64,000 nucleotides of DNA from Citrobacter sp. FP75 (GCF_018342065.1 NZ_JAFDOE010000012.1:1-64000); one strand, 5' to 3'. Positions 15,371 through 23,634 are shown, counted from the stretch's first letter. Notes: a model not told the origin generated them from the letters alone. A program made the numbers and translations.

Positions 15371-15703
15371 ATGTGCAAATCGTTGAAGGATTTTCTGAAT
15401 CAGCCTGAGTCATTACGGCAGCCTACGGCTGAGGATCATGCGCTGGCGGCGCTGCTGAATGGCGAAGTCGTCAATGCTCCTGCGCCACTGCTTCCGTTGG
15501 GCGCTTTTACACGCGAAGACGCGAAAAACGTGTCTGCGTATTACTCCAATGTGACGTTAGAAAACGATCAGTCATCGCATTTTCAGTTAGTTATGCGTGA
15601 CGAACATGAGCAGTTGATTGAACGGGTCTGGAATTTCCAGCCGGATGCCGGACAGGTACTGAACGGCTACCTGAAAAGTCACGGCAGGGCAGTACAGCAG
15701 TAA
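15371..15703 (+). CDS. Leading-region hypothetical protein (110 aa)
   Basis: Starts at ATG 15371. Sequence MCKSLKDFLNQPESLRQPTAEDHALAALLNGEVV ... No domain was recognised. It precedes the ParB-like gene by 67 nt, in the place where F-type leading regions carry a small gene before the ParB-like one. An ssb gene, usual at this point in F and ColIb-P9, was not found. Confidence 0.65.
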   Translation: MCKSLKDFLNQPESLRQPTAEDHALAALLNGEVVNAPAPLLPLGAFTREDAKNVSAYYSNVTLENDQSSHFQLVMRDEHEQLIERVWNFQPDAGQVLNGYLKSHGRAVQQ

Positions 15704-15770
15704 ACGAAAGGTGTTCTGCGGAGATGCACCTCCGCAGAACGCGACAATCATTAAAATGGAGGAAATAACG

Positions 15771-17759
15771 ATGTCAGTAGCAAATGTTAAAGCAAAATCA
15801 GCCAAAAAGGCCAACCCGAAGAATAAAGTTATCAGCGCAGAACTGAAAAGCGCGCTTGATTCCGCTGTTATCACATACGTTCCGCTGTCCGATCTTATTA
15901 AATCTCCGCTGAACGTGCGTACTATCCCTTACACCGCTGACAGTGTTAAACGTCTGGCTAACTCGATTGAAAACCTCGGGCTTCTGCATAACCTCGTGGT
16001 TCACGTGCTGCCGGAGGGCAAATCCGGAGTTGCTGCAGGTGGTAGACGTCTCACCGCACTGAATCTGTTGTGCGAGACGGGACGTATTGGTGCTGATTAT
16101 CAGGTTCCGGTTAAGTGTGTCAGTGACGAGTTGGCTGTTGAAGCGTCTTACGCTGAGAACAATGAACTGGAGGCGATGCACCCTGCCGAGCAAATTATGG
16201 CCTTTGGTAAGCTGGCGGCGCAGGGCAAAACCGCCGCGCAGATTGGTGATGGTCTGGGCTATGGTTCCCGCCATGTTCAGCGCATGTTGAAACTGGCAAA
16301 CCTTGCCCCAGCACTGCTGGATAAGCTGGCACAGGATGAAATCACTGTTGAGCAGTGTCAGGCTCTGTGCCTTGAATCCAGTCAGGAACGTCAGGTTCAG
16401 GTGTTTGACAGCGTCTACGCGCAGTGGGGATCTGTTCAGGCTCATTTACTAAAACGTGCGATCACAGAAACCGAAATTTCTGTTACCAGTTCAGCCTTTC
16501 TCTTTGTGGGTCGTGAAGCATATGAAACCGCTGGCGGTGTGGTTCGTGAAGATTTGTTTTCCAAGGAAGAGGGGGCTGGAACGGCTGACAGCGTACTGGT
16601 TCAGCGCCTTGTACAGGAAAAACTGGACACGATTGCACTGCAACACGAACTGAGCGAGGGCTGGTCGTGGAGTATGGGTCGTCCAGAAACGGTAAGTCGT
16701 TATGGTCAGGACGGGCAAGACTACCTGCTGCTGGAAAAACCAGAAACCGTCTATACCGATGAAGAACAGGCGCGTCTGGATGAACTGAAAGAGAAATTTA
16801 GTACGTTTGACAGTGCCTGTGATGAAGCTGACGAGCTTGATGCCGAAATCTGTCGTATGCAGGAAGAAGCAGGACAACGTGCCTGGACGGATGGGATGAA
16901 AGCCTCTGCGGGTGTTGTGGTCAGCTACCAGTATGGCGAACTGGTCATTCAGCGCGGTGTCTGCCGTATTGCAGACCTTCCGACAAAAGAGAACGGAGAA
17001 ACGGAAAGTGGGGAGGATCCTGTACCTGCGGTGACTTCGATAAAAAAAGATATCACCGAAGGGGTTACCGCGCCGCAACTGCTGAAAATGTCGTCTGAAA
17101 GGACGCTTGCTGTTCAGGCAGCGTTGATGAACCAGCCAACCAAAGCCGTGGCGCTGCTGGCATGGCGTATGTGTGCTGAGGTCTTTACGGGGCGTGGAGA
17201 GCAGGATAATCCATTTGGTGTTCGCGTGACTGTAGGTCATTACTCACAGACCATGAATGCACCGTCGGGCAAGGAGGGTAAAGCATATACCGCAATCCGG
17301 ACCGAAGGTGAGCGTCTTGAGGCGCTGTTGCCAGAGGGCTGGCGACAGGATTTAACCTCGTTCTTCTCGCTGGATGGTGGCGTGCTCATGTCTCTTATGG
17401 CGTTTTGTACGGCCTGTTCCGTTGACGGTGTTCAGACTCGCGATAACGGTCATACCTCCCGAAGTAAACTTGACGCGCTGGAGACTGCGATCGATTTCAA
17501 CTTTCGCGACTGGTGGCATCCAACCAAAGACGGATATTTCAAAGGCGTTAAGCATGACCAGATTGTCGAATCCCTGAAAGAGGCTGGAATGGAAGGGGCA
17601 GCGTCCGATGCGGCGAAGATGAAGAAGGGCGATGCTGCCGAGCTTGCCGAAGATCGTCTGAAAGACAGTTGCTGGGTTCCTGCGTGGTTATGCGCTCCGC
17701 AGCCGAAAGCGATTGAAGAAAACCAGACTGAAACTGACCACTCGGCATTAGCCGCCTGA
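15771..17759 (+). CDS. ParB/Spo0J-domain leading-region protein (662 aa)
   Basis: ATG 15771 follows GGAGGAAAT. Residues about 35-130 form a ParB N-terminal (Srx-like) domain: PLSDLIKSPLNVRTIPY ... LGLLHNLVVHVLPEGKSGVAAGGRRLTAL, then the AENNELEAMHPAEQIMAF segment and a helix-turn-helix (TAAQIGDGLGYGSRHVQRMLKLANL). The long C-terminal half is specific to the plasmid YubM-type family found next to psiB in F and IncI plasmids. Its role there is not established; it is not the partition protein, because separate par systems exist. Confidence 0.85.
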   Translation: MSVANVKAKSAKKANPKNKVISAELKSALDSAVITYVPLSDLIKSPLNVRTIPYTADSVKRLANSIENLGLLHNLVVHVLPEGKSGVAAGGRRLTALNLLCETGRIGADYQVPVKCVSDELAVEASYAENNELEAMHPAEQIMAFGKLAAQGKTAAQIGDGLGYGSRHVQRMLKLANLAPALLDKLAQDEITVEQCQALCLESSQERQVQVFDSVYAQWGSVQAHLLKRAITETEISVTSSAFLFVGREAYETAGGVVREDLFSKEEGAGTADSVLVQRLVQEKLDTIALQHELSEGWSWSMGRPETVSRYGQDGQDYLLLEKPETVYTDEEQARLDELKEKFSTFDSACDEADELDAEICRMQEEAGQRAWTDGMKASAGVVVSYQYGELVIQRGVCRIADLPTKENGETESGEDPVPAVTSIKKDITEGVTAPQLLKMSSERTLAVQAALMNQPTKAVALLAWRMCAEVFTGRGEQDNPFGVRVTVGHYSQTMNAPSGKEGKAYTAIRTEGERLEALLPEGWRQDLTSFFSLDGGVLMSLMAFCTACSVDGVQTRDNGHTSRSKLDALETAIDFNFRDWWHPTKDGYFKGVKHDQIVESLKEAGMEGAASDAAKMKKGDAAELAEDRLKDSCWVPAWLCAPQPKAIEENQTETDHSALAA

Positions 17760-17802
17760 TATGGAGAGCCGCCCCGATGGGGCGGCAATAAGGAGATACC
17801 CT

Positions 17803-18228
17803 ATGAGTATTCATCATTCCCGTCTTGCCGCGATGACCGCCGAAGAGTTTGAAGCCCATCGAGCAGCGGGTTTTCAGTATCGCAGTGAACTCACTAATGC
17901 CGTCATGAATTCCTTCGCGCTTCCTGACAAATGGGACATGAACGGAGAATTTCGCAGTGAGTTCGGCGGCTTGTTTCCGGTTCAGATTCGCTTTACCCCC
18001 GAACATGAGCGCTTTGAAGTGGTGGTATGCAGCCCTGGTGAAATCAGTGATTACTGGCTTGTGCTGATTTCCATGTCTCAGGGAGAGCGTCTGGCCTGTG
18101 TTCACCAGTCCTCGTTCTTCGATGCCAGTGAAATCAGCCGCATTTTGTGCCAGATCAGTGGCCTTCACTGGGATGGATACGGACTATGCGACATCATGTC
18201 TATTCTGAAAGAGGAGATACCAGCATGA
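17803..18228 (+). CDS. psiB: PsiB, inhibitor of SOS induction
   Basis: A 141-aa protein with the PsiB blocks ELTNAVMNSF, KWDMNGEFRSEFGGLFPVQIRFTPEHERFEVVVCSPG. PsiB binds free RecA and prevents SOS triggering by the incoming single strand. It is preceded by a GCCGCCCC...GGGGCGGC hairpin (from about 17768) and AAGGAG. The stop overlaps the psiA start (ATGA), the usual psiB-psiA arrangement. Confidence 0.92.
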   Translation: MSIHHSRLAAMTAEEFEAHRAAGFQYRSELTNAVMNSFALPDKWDMNGEFRSEFGGLFPVQIRFTPEHERFEVVVCSPGEISDYWLVLISMSQGERLACVHQSSFFDASEISRILCQISGLHWDGYGLCDIMSILKEEIPA

Positions 18229-18959
18229 GCATTCCACGCCATCTCTCTCTTGTGACGCAACTGCCAGAACGTGAAGCTGCACTCCGTGCCATTATGCACG
18301 TTGAGGAAACAACCCAGAAGGACAGGCGGTTCGGTAATCCGCCGCACCCTTATGCCCGGGCCTTTTTCCGGTTCCTGTGTGGGAGCAGCAAAATTAGCGG
18401 TCGCGCCATTAACCAGGTACGCGGCGTGTACTGGTACAAGGACGACAAAGTCCCGCTCGCTCAGTATGAGGAAGCATTTGATACTCTGATTCGCTCGCGG
18501 GGTCGGCATTGTTATTCACCGCTTGATACCTCGATGGTGACATCGCTGTTTCCGGAGCAGGCGTTCAGTGTGGGAGAGCGTCAGGCAAGCCGTTACCAGC
18601 GTGAAGATGATCTATACAGCCGTCAGGAGGCACGCCGAGAAAGAGAGCGGGAAGAGAAGTATGACAATCTGACCGGGCAGGCCGAAATTGACCTGGCATT
18701 TCACACACCGGAGACTATCCGCACCTGGTATGCCCACTGGTCACAACAGGATATCCGGGACTACGATCTGGAAAAAATGCTGTGGGCGTGGACAGAACGT
18801 TGTCCGTCACTGGCATCTCTGGTTCGCGGGTATAACCTGTCGGCGCTGGAGGTTGTGCTGGATGTTCACGACGTTGCGGGAGCCAGTTCGCCTGAAGAAC
18901 GCGAGCTTGAACGCTGGATGGTACCGAACAAGATCACTCTTCGGGAGGTCTGGCCGTGA
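18225..18959 (+). CDS. psiA: PsiA
   Basis: A 244-aa protein coupled to psiB. Recognised from PYARAFFRFLCGSSKISGR, the charged helix QEARREREREEKYDNL, QAEIDLAFHTPETIRTWYAHW and CPSLASLV, all PsiA-type. The function of PsiA is unclear although it is always paired with psiB. The stop overlaps a GTG-started gene downstream. Confidence 0.9.
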   Translation: MSIPRHLSLVTQLPEREAALRAIMHVEETTQKDRRFGNPPHPYARAFFRFLCGSSKISGRAINQVRGVYWYKDDKVPLAQYEEAFDTLIRSRGRHCYSPLDTSMVTSLFPEQAFSVGERQASRYQREDDLYSRQEARREREREEKYDNLTGQAEIDLAFHTPETIRTWYAHWSQQDIRDYDLEKMLWAWTERCPSLASLVRGYNLSALEVVLDVHDVAGASSPEERELERWMVPNKITLREVWP

Positions 18960-19192
18960 GAAAACGAAACCCGTTCCGCGAGGAACTGAAACTCGCACGC
19001 AGTCAGCGTAAGAAGCTGCAGACCATCGTCGACAAACTGAATGATATGTCTGCCGAATGGGCCGACTGGCATGGCGGACTGGAGACAGATTTTTATCTGT
19101 TGGCTGAGGCGGTATACCCGCAACTTGCCGTGCTGGATGAGCAGATTACTGAGTGGGCCAGAGGGGAGGGCGATCCCCGGGAAGACGGATAA
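18956..19192 (+). CDS. Small protein coupled to psiA (78 aa)
   Basis: GTG 18956 overlaps the psiA stop (GTGA), and the sequence is a helical, charged protein (ELKLARSQRKKLQTIVDKLNDMSAEWADWHGGLETDFYLLAEAVYPQLAVLDEQITEW). It is probably translated by coupling as the third gene of a psiB-psiA operon. It sits where F plasmids have a small gene before flm/hok. Function unknown. Confidence 0.7.
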   Translation: MRKRNPFREELKLARSQRKKLQTIVDKLNDMSAEWADWHGGLETDFYLLAEAVYPQLAVLDEQITEWARGEGDPREDG

Positions 19193-19249
19193 GCAGGATA
19201 AATTAAGACAGTTAGCTGCCTATTCCTGGGCAGAAAGAGGGATGAACGG

Positions 19250-19255
19250 TATAAT
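19250..19255 (+). promoter_or_regulatory. -10 box of the hok mRNA promoter
   Basis: TATAAT at 19250-19255 is followed at about 19262 by GCGCTTGAGGC, matching the 5' end of R1 hok mRNA. The 5' GGC.TTGAGGC segment pairs with the 3' end in the stable full-length mRNA of this family. Confidence 0.7.
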
Positions 19256-19324
19256 GGCGGTGGCGCTTGAGGCTTTTTGCCTCAGGATGTTCCGGTGGTT
19301 TGTACCTGTGTCGTGAGGCAGAAA

Positions 19325-19375
19325 GACAAAAGCCCCAGTTAATTTTCATTAACCGAGGCCCCTGCATGAATCGAC
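19325..19375 (-). ncRNA. sok: Sok antisense RNA
   Basis: On the minus strand TTGCCT (19410-19405), 17 nt and TATCCT (19387-19382) form a good promoter, placing the 5' end near 19375. The RNA runs through the mok leader and ends in a GGTTAAT-gaa-AATTAAC-type hairpin followed by T-rich sequence near 19325. By analogy with R1, Sok blocks mok translation and hence hok. The ends are estimates. Confidence 0.7.
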
Positions 19376-19578
19376 ACCATCAGGATAGCCTCTTAGATGC
19401 CGTAAGGCAAGGAGAAGAAGGCCATGAAACTGCCGCGAAGTCCCGTTATCTGGTGTGTGCTTATAGTGTGTTTAACACTGCTGGCATTCACATACCTGAC
19501 CCGAAAATCGCTTTGCGAAATCAGGCTGAAGGACGGAGAACGGGAGGTCGCTGCAATACTGGCTTACGAATCCGCTAA
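19366..19578 (+). CDS. mok: Mok, overlapping reading frame that couples hok translation
   Basis: ATG 19366 opens [27 protein letters not shown], overlapping hok in another frame, as in R1 where mok translation is needed for hok expression and is the target of Sok. The DNA from CATCAGGATAGCCTCTTA to AAGGAGAAGAAGGCC is nearly identical to R1 as I recall it. Confidence 0.75.
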   Translation: MNRHHQDSLLDAVRQGEEGHETAAKSRYLVCAYSVFNTAGIHIPDPKIALRNQAEGRRTGGRCNTGLRIR

Positions 19579-19582
19579 GTAG
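19424..19582 (+). CDS. hok: Hok post-segregational killing toxin
   Basis: A 52-aa membrane toxin: [20 protein letters not shown], then [32 protein letters not shown]. It has one transmembrane helix, a periplasmic C-terminus and conserved cysteines, nearly matching R1 Hok. Cells that lose the plasmid lose unstable Sok first, and translated Hok then depolarises the membrane. It is too short for many gene finders. Position after psiA matches F flm. Confidence 0.93.
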   Translation: MKLPRSPVIWCVLIVCLTLLAFTYLTRKSLCEIRLKDGEREVAAILAYESAK

Positions 19583-19590
19583 CTAACCCC

Positions 19591-19610
19591 GGCGGGGGGA
19601 AACCCCCGCC
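19591..19610 (+). terminator. Hairpin after hok
   Basis: GGCGGGGG-gaaa-type loop-CCCCCGCC directly behind the hok stop codon, without a clear T-run. Confidence 0.5.
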
Positions 19611-19657
19611 ATTCAGGGTATCGGATGTTGTCGGACCATTGCCGCAAGCGCTTTTAG

Positions 19658-19689
19658 AAGGGCTTCCCTGTTCGCAGGGAGGCCCTTTT
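19658..19689 (+). terminator. Rho-independent terminator downstream of hok
   Basis: AAGGGC-TTCCCTG-TTCG-CAGGGA-GGCCCTT followed by TTTTC: a long stem with a UUCG loop and a short U-tract. Confidence 0.7.
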
Positions 19690-19932
19690 CCCTGTCTGGC
19701 CTGGCATGAACAACCTGCTGCAGGGCGCCCAGCTGGAAGGGCGGGGGAGAGGCGCTGCGCGCCTCCCATCCTCCCCTCCGTTTATGTCCTCATTATGGTC
19801 ATTTAGTCGTCTTCCGCTTTCTTCCTGCCGTCTGTTTCTCTTTACTCACTTCTGTACCACTTTCCCTGATAGCTGTGCCATTTTCTCCCGGATTTTTGCT
19901 GTTTCAAACCAGAAAGGCGAAGAACCCGACCA

Positions 19933-20110
19933 CCTTCGGCTCCCCGTCGCGCCAGCGCGCCAGGTCGTCAGGCCACACTCCGCCAGGGCAACTGCTTAAC
20001 GCACCCGCCAGGCTCCGCCGAACCCCTGCGGGTTTCGGGCTATTCGCTAGTGTCCGATGGAGAAGGTCAACCCCACGCTTGCTGCGGCCGTTCCGGCCAC
20101 GCCGCTCTCA
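19933..20110. repeat. Dispersed GC-rich repeat, copy A (partner at 23027-23202)
   Basis: About 178 bp from CCTTCGGCTCCCCGTCGCGC to GGCCACGCCGCT shared with 23027-23202 at high identity, including the exact block GGTTTCGGGCTATTCGCTAG. It lies in a gene-free stretch (19690-20489) ahead of the 118-aa gene. It probably belongs to the leading-region replication/promoter elements rather than being an insertion sequence, since no ends or transposase are seen. Confidence 0.8.
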
Positions 20111-20489
20111 CCATCCCGTCGCCGGCGACGGGATTCTGCAGGGCAACATCGCTACGCTGCCGCGTATCGCCGTTGCGGCGGGTCCCGGCTCGTCTTCTCC
20201 GTTGTGCGTTTCGCCCTTTGAGATCCTCCTCCTGGGTGCTGAATCACGCCACAGTCCTCCTTGTCATCCAGGGCCGCTGCCGCTCTCCAGCGAAAACTTT
20301 TTCCAGGTAAAAACTTTGCGCTTCCGCCCCGGATTCCGGCGTCGGCCGGTGGCGTGCTGCACCTGCGGCGAAGGTTCTCAAACGGGTGAAGTGAAACAAC
20401 CCGGGAAACTTCAGCAGGTTCCCGCAAAACGTCAAAACCGCGGCTCCCGTAACTCAACGGGTGATGTGATTAAAAGAAAGGAGATCCTT

Positions 20490-20846
20490 ATGCACGTATA
20501 TCAGACCGAACCGACCCACACGCTGGACATGAACGCGACCGCCGAGGCCGAGCGCGCCTACTGGCTGACCCGCGAAAAAGCGGCTGTCACTGCACCCGTC
20601 GAAATCGACGTGTACAAGTTCCATGACGCGGCAGGGATGATGCCGCCAATGAACTGGCGTAGCGACACCGCGCAGGACACTGAAACGTTCATGATGCAGG
20701 AAATGTATTGCGGGAACGTGACTGATATTTTCGTGCGCTGCGGCAAGCGTTATTTCCGTCTGCGTGATTACAGCCACCTGAATCACGCCGTCATTGTGGC
20801 GAAGGTCAAAGCGACCTTCATTCCTGAAAGCCAGAAAACACACTGA
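20490..20846 (+). CDS. Leading-region hypothetical protein (118 aa)
   Basis: ATG 20490 follows AAAGGAGAT; upstream extensions of the frame are non-coding. The sequence (MHVYQTEPTHTLDMNATAEAERAYWLTREKAAV ... VRCGKRYFRLRDYSHLNHAVIVAKV) is acidic at the N-terminus. No domain was recognised. It is followed by a GCCGCCCC...GGGGCGGC hairpin and the methylase-like gene, so the two are likely co-transcribed. Confidence 0.7.
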   Translation: MHVYQTEPTHTLDMNATAEAERAYWLTREKAAVTAPVEIDVYKFHDAAGMMPPMNWRSDTAQDTETFMMQEMYCGNVTDIFVRCGKRYFRLRDYSHLNHAVIVAKVKATFIPESQKTH

Positions 20847-20888
20847 TACACGGAGCCGCCCCTGAAGGGGCGGCAAGCAGGGGGAACT

Positions 20889-21707
20889 ATGTCACAACTG
20901 AGTTTTGCAGAATTTTTCAACCAGGCGCGTGAGTCTGACAACGTTATTCCAATTGTTCCGGTTTCCAAAAAGAAGCCGATTATCGGATTGATGCACGTGG
21001 ATGCAGCACGTAAGCAGTTTATCCGCCTGTTTAACGATACCGCGCGTTATATGCGCCGCTGGGATGTGTTCTGCGATTTCATCACGCTTTCTGCCAGTGA
21101 GCTGGATCTGGCGCGGATTCTTACACCGGAGAATATCGAGCGTAGCCGCAAAGTCTGCGAGCGCTACGAGGCCGCAGATATTCAGAAAATGCATGATCTT
21201 TTCATCCTGATGGTGTGCGCGCTCGATGCCAAATTTCATGATTTTCTCGGCGCGATTTTCATGGAGCTGGAGCTGGGATCTAATGGCATGGGGCAATACT
21301 TCACGCCGTATTCCGTTCAGTCGATGATGGCACGAATGATGATGCCCGGCGTGAAAGAGTCGATCCGCCGCGAGGGTTTTGTCACCGTCAGTGACCCTGC
21401 GAGCGGCGCGGCGGGGATGATTATCGCCTATGCCGAATGCCTGTTAGATGCCGGATATGACCATTCGAATCACATGTTCGGAAGCTGTATCGATATTGAC
21501 CCGATCGCCGCCGATATGGCGTTTGTTCAGCTTTCGTTACTGGGTATCCCGGCGGAAGTTATCACAGGCAACACGCTGACAATGAACCTGCATCGTGCGC
21601 GGTATACCCCGGTTTATTACTGGAACGACTTTAAAAACAAGCTGGAGTTCCAGAGACGCATGAAAGCAATGAAGGACTTTATGTACGGCCTCGATATTGC
21701 CGCCTGA
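20889..21707 (+). CDS. N6-adenine methylase-like protein lacking the catalytic NPPF/Y motif (272 aa)
   Basis: It shows the HsdM-type SAM-binding fold: GQYFTPYSVQSMM (motif X region), VSDPASGAAGMIIAYAE (motif I) and FGSCIDIDPIAADMAFVQLSLLGIPAEVITGNTL (motifs II-III). At motif IV, where active enzymes have NPPF/Y, the sequence reads MNLHRARYTPVYYWNDF. The protein then ends early, without a target recognition domain. Related genes occur in other leading regions annotated as DNA methylases. It may be inactive, or act by mimicry or by binding restriction subunits; this is inference. Confidence 0.75.
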   Translation: MSQLSFAEFFNQARESDNVIPIVPVSKKKPIIGLMHVDAARKQFIRLFNDTARYMRRWDVFCDFITLSASELDLARILTPENIERSRKVCERYEAADIQKMHDLFILMVCALDAKFHDFLGAIFMELELGSNGMGQYFTPYSVQSMMARMMMPGVKESIRREGFVTVSDPASGAAGMIIAYAECLLDAGYDHSNHMFGSCIDIDPIAADMAFVQLSLLGIPAEVITGNTLTMNLHRARYTPVYYWNDFKNKLEFQRRMKAMKDFMYGLDIAA

Positions 21708-21786
21708 CATATAGCGTTTGCAGCTGCCGTTCCGGCAGCGCCACTTAAACTGGCCGCCACTGGCGGCCACTAAGGAAAGCCGAATA

Positions 21787-22278
21787 ATGATGACTTCCAC
21801 AATGATTGCCCCGACTGCCAGCATTGAAATCACTGACCCGCGCCAGCGTCTGGCCTTTATTCCTGAATTATTCTTCACGCCGCAGGGCGACCAGCTGGTC
21901 GCCTCCTGGTTACAGGTACATAGCCAGTATGACGGAGGTTTCTGGCGTTACTTTGCCGTTCCGCGTGGTATCAGCGGTCGAATTGACGGATGGACTGAGG
22001 ACTGTATTACCCGACCGACCGGGTATCTGGTACCGCCGGAAGGGGTGTATCACGTGACCATGCCGGGAAATTACTTCGATGCTGAGGTTTCAGCGGAGGC
22101 CGCCGGGATCATTGCGACACTGATGTCCCTCAATCGTCTGAACTGGCAGGTCTATGAAATGGGGGAGCGCATGGCGAAAGTCTGCCAGGGGCTTGTCGAT
22201 CGTCAGGACGCGCTGAAGGACTATATCAGCATCATCAAACACCCGGAACGCGATCTGATTTACCGGGCCATTGACTGA
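21787..22278 (+). CDS. ArdB/KlcA-family antirestriction protein
   Basis: A 163-aa product from ATG 21787 (AAGGAAAG upstream). Family blocks: LAFIPELFFTPQGDQLVASWLQVHSQYDGGFWRYF, FDAEVSAEAAGIIATLMSLN and the C-terminal QDALKDYISIIKHPERDLIYRAID. ArdB/KlcA proteins block type I restriction in vivo without mimicking DNA. It stands between the methylase-like gene and a 100-aa gene, so at least two antirestriction proteins (with ArdA) are in the leading region. Confidence 0.88.
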   Translation: MMTSTMIAPTASIEITDPRQRLAFIPELFFTPQGDQLVASWLQVHSQYDGGFWRYFAVPRGISGRIDGWTEDCITRPTGYLVPPEGVYHVTMPGNYFDAEVSAEAAGIIATLMSLNRLNWQVYEMGERMAKVCQGLVDRQDALKDYISIIKHPERDLIYRAID

Positions 22279-22322
22279 AAAATCAGGCCCGGCGATTGCC
22301 GGGCCACACCGAAAGAGGACGT

Positions 22323-22625
22323 ATGAGCAAACCCCACAAACTGGAAATCCTGCTGGCGTGGCTGGAGGATAACGTGGCGATGGGCACAGAGATAATTTTT
22401 GATGAAGGGATCGATTCGGGTGATGTGCTTCCGGCAGTTCGCGCGGCGGTTGAACTGCTGAATATGCCCAAAGCGGTCAGTCATCCGCCGCCATGGGATG
22501 CTTACTATACCTGTGAAGCCATTGATTCAGAGGAACTGAGCAAAGATGAAGCGCGAGTCTGGAATATGGCGCAAAAATATGTGCAGGACACGTTGCAGGG
22601 GAGGCCCGCAGGGAAGGGCCGTTAA
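22323..22625 (+). CDS. Leading-region hypothetical protein (100 aa)
   Basis: Starts behind AGAGGA after a GGCCCGGC-gatt-GCCGGGCC hairpin. It is an acidic helical protein (LEILLAWLEDNVAMGTEIIFDEGIDSGDVLPAVRAAVELL). Its 3' end overlaps by 4 nt the convergent XRE regulator gene. No domain was recognised. Confidence 0.7.
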   Translation: MSKPHKLEILLAWLEDNVAMGTEIIFDEGIDSGDVLPAVRAAVELLNMPKAVSHPPPWDAYYTCEAIDSEELSKDEARVWNMAQKYVQDTLQGRPAGKGR

Positions 22626-22879
22626 TCCGGATGGATCGCATCATCGATCATCGTATTGAGCATTTCACGCATTTTGTCGCCGCTGGTCCGGTTCTGTCTG
22701 AATCGGGGCAGCTGGTCCTGTAGTGATAGCGTCACTGTTGCCAGCGCAATGCTACGTTTCAGGCGGGGCGCGTTTTCGTAGTCTTTATAGGTTCGCAGGC
22801 TGATATCCAGTTGTTCAGCCGCCTTGTCACGGCTCCAGCCGAGGCCTTTTCTCCAGAGTCGAAGCTCGTAACCTGTCAT
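22622..22879 (-). CDS. XRE/Cro-type transcriptional regulator (85 aa)
   Basis: MTGYELRLWRKGLGWSRDKAAEQLDISLRTYKDYENAP is a classic helix-turn-helix of the XRE family. It is the only minus-strand gene in this part of the leading region. Two near-identical palindromes upstream are the likely operators, implying autoregulation and control of anything reading right from that region. No partner toxin is adjacent. Confidence 0.8.
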   Translation of the reverse strand: MTGYELRLWRKGLGWSRDKAAEQLDISLRTYKDYENAPRLKRSIALATVTLSLQDQLPRFRQNRTSGDKMREMLNTMIDDAIHPD

Positions 22880-22894
22880 TATTTATCCTTAAAA

Positions 22895-22969
22895 AAGTGC
22901 AGAAATTGCACTTATTTTATAATGAAATTATGGTTTTTTTGAAGGTTAAAAGGTGCAGAAATTGCACTT
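22895..22969. promoter_or_regulatory. Twin operators of the XRE regulator
   Basis: AAGTGCAGAAATTGCACTT (22895-22913) and AGGTGCAGAAATTGCACTT (22951-22969) are two copies of a 7-5-7 palindrome, 56 bp apart, in an AT-rich promoter region. They lie 16 and 72 bp upstream of the regulator gene. One base differs. Confidence 0.8.
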
Positions 22970-23026
22970 TTTTTGATGTTGAAATTGACAGCGAAAAGAG
23001 AAAGGAAAATGCGAAAGGTGCGCCCC

Positions 23027-23202
23027 CTTCGGCTCCCCGTCGCGCCAGCGCGCCGGGTCGTCAGGCCACACTCCGCCGGGCAGCTGCTGACGCACCGGCC
23101 AGGCTCCGCCGAACCCGCAAGCGGTTTCGGGCTATTCGCTAGTGTCCGATGTCGAACGGCAACCCCCGCGCTTGCTGCGACCGTTCCGGCCGCGCCGCTT
23201 TC
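23027..23202. repeat. Dispersed GC-rich repeat, copy B (partner at 19933-20110)
   Basis: Shares most of its length with copy A in the same orientation. It lies just right of the XRE operators and left of a very long hairpin, within a gene-free stretch (22980-23634). Confidence 0.8.
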
Positions 23203-23244
23203 ACTGGCCGCCGCTGGCGTCCGCTAAGGAAAGCCGGCTTCACC

Positions 23245-23497
23245 GGCTTCTTCTGCCGTCCTTTTTCCCCTCCGCACGCACGAAAGCCTCTCATTGCTGA
23301 TGCAGACTGACATCTCCCGTAAGCGTCTGAAAGGGTCGCAGCAGAGCTGCTTAAGGCCTGATTTTTTCCGGTGTGACGCAGAAAAAATAAGTCCTTAACC
23401 CTTGCAGCCTCTTTCGGGCGCTGCCGGATCGTCTGCGCAATGAGGGCGTTTCGTTCTGGCCCGGAAGCCGAAGAAAAAAGAGACGGCAGAAGGAGCC
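23245..23497. repeat. 253-bp imperfect inverted repeat (long single-strand fold)
   Basis: GGCTTCTTCTGCCGTC (23245-23260) pairs with GACGGCAGAAGGAGCC (23482-23497) with one mismatch. Inner segments also pair: CTCATTGC with the inverse near 23439-23447, TTAAGG with CCTTAA, and TTTTTTC with GAAAAAA around a loop near 23365. The whole forms one long imperfect hairpin ahead of the 48-aa gene. It may be another single-strand promoter or priming site. Confidence 0.65.
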
Positions 23498-23634
23498 GGG
23501 GGGGAACAACTGAAGGCTTGCGTCATCGACGCAGAAAGGATTGCCGGATCACAGGCAATAAAAAAGCAGAGCGCGAACTCTGCTTCTTCCAGACCAGATG
23601 CAACTGGTCCTCATCAAAACCAAAGGAGTTAACT

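Noticed and set aside
15711..15770. Upstream start of the ParB-like protein
   Set aside because: The strong GGAGGAAAT ribosome binding site precedes ATG 15771; the extension overlaps a hairpin-rich leader.
22895..22969. CRISPR array or replication iterons
   Set aside because: Only two copies of a palindromic site, with no further repeats, no cas genes and no replication initiator. They fit XRE operators.
23245..23497. Retron-like non-coding RNA or MITE
   Set aside because: The long inverted repeat suggested it, but no reverse transcriptase is present, and there are no target duplications or transposon-like termini.
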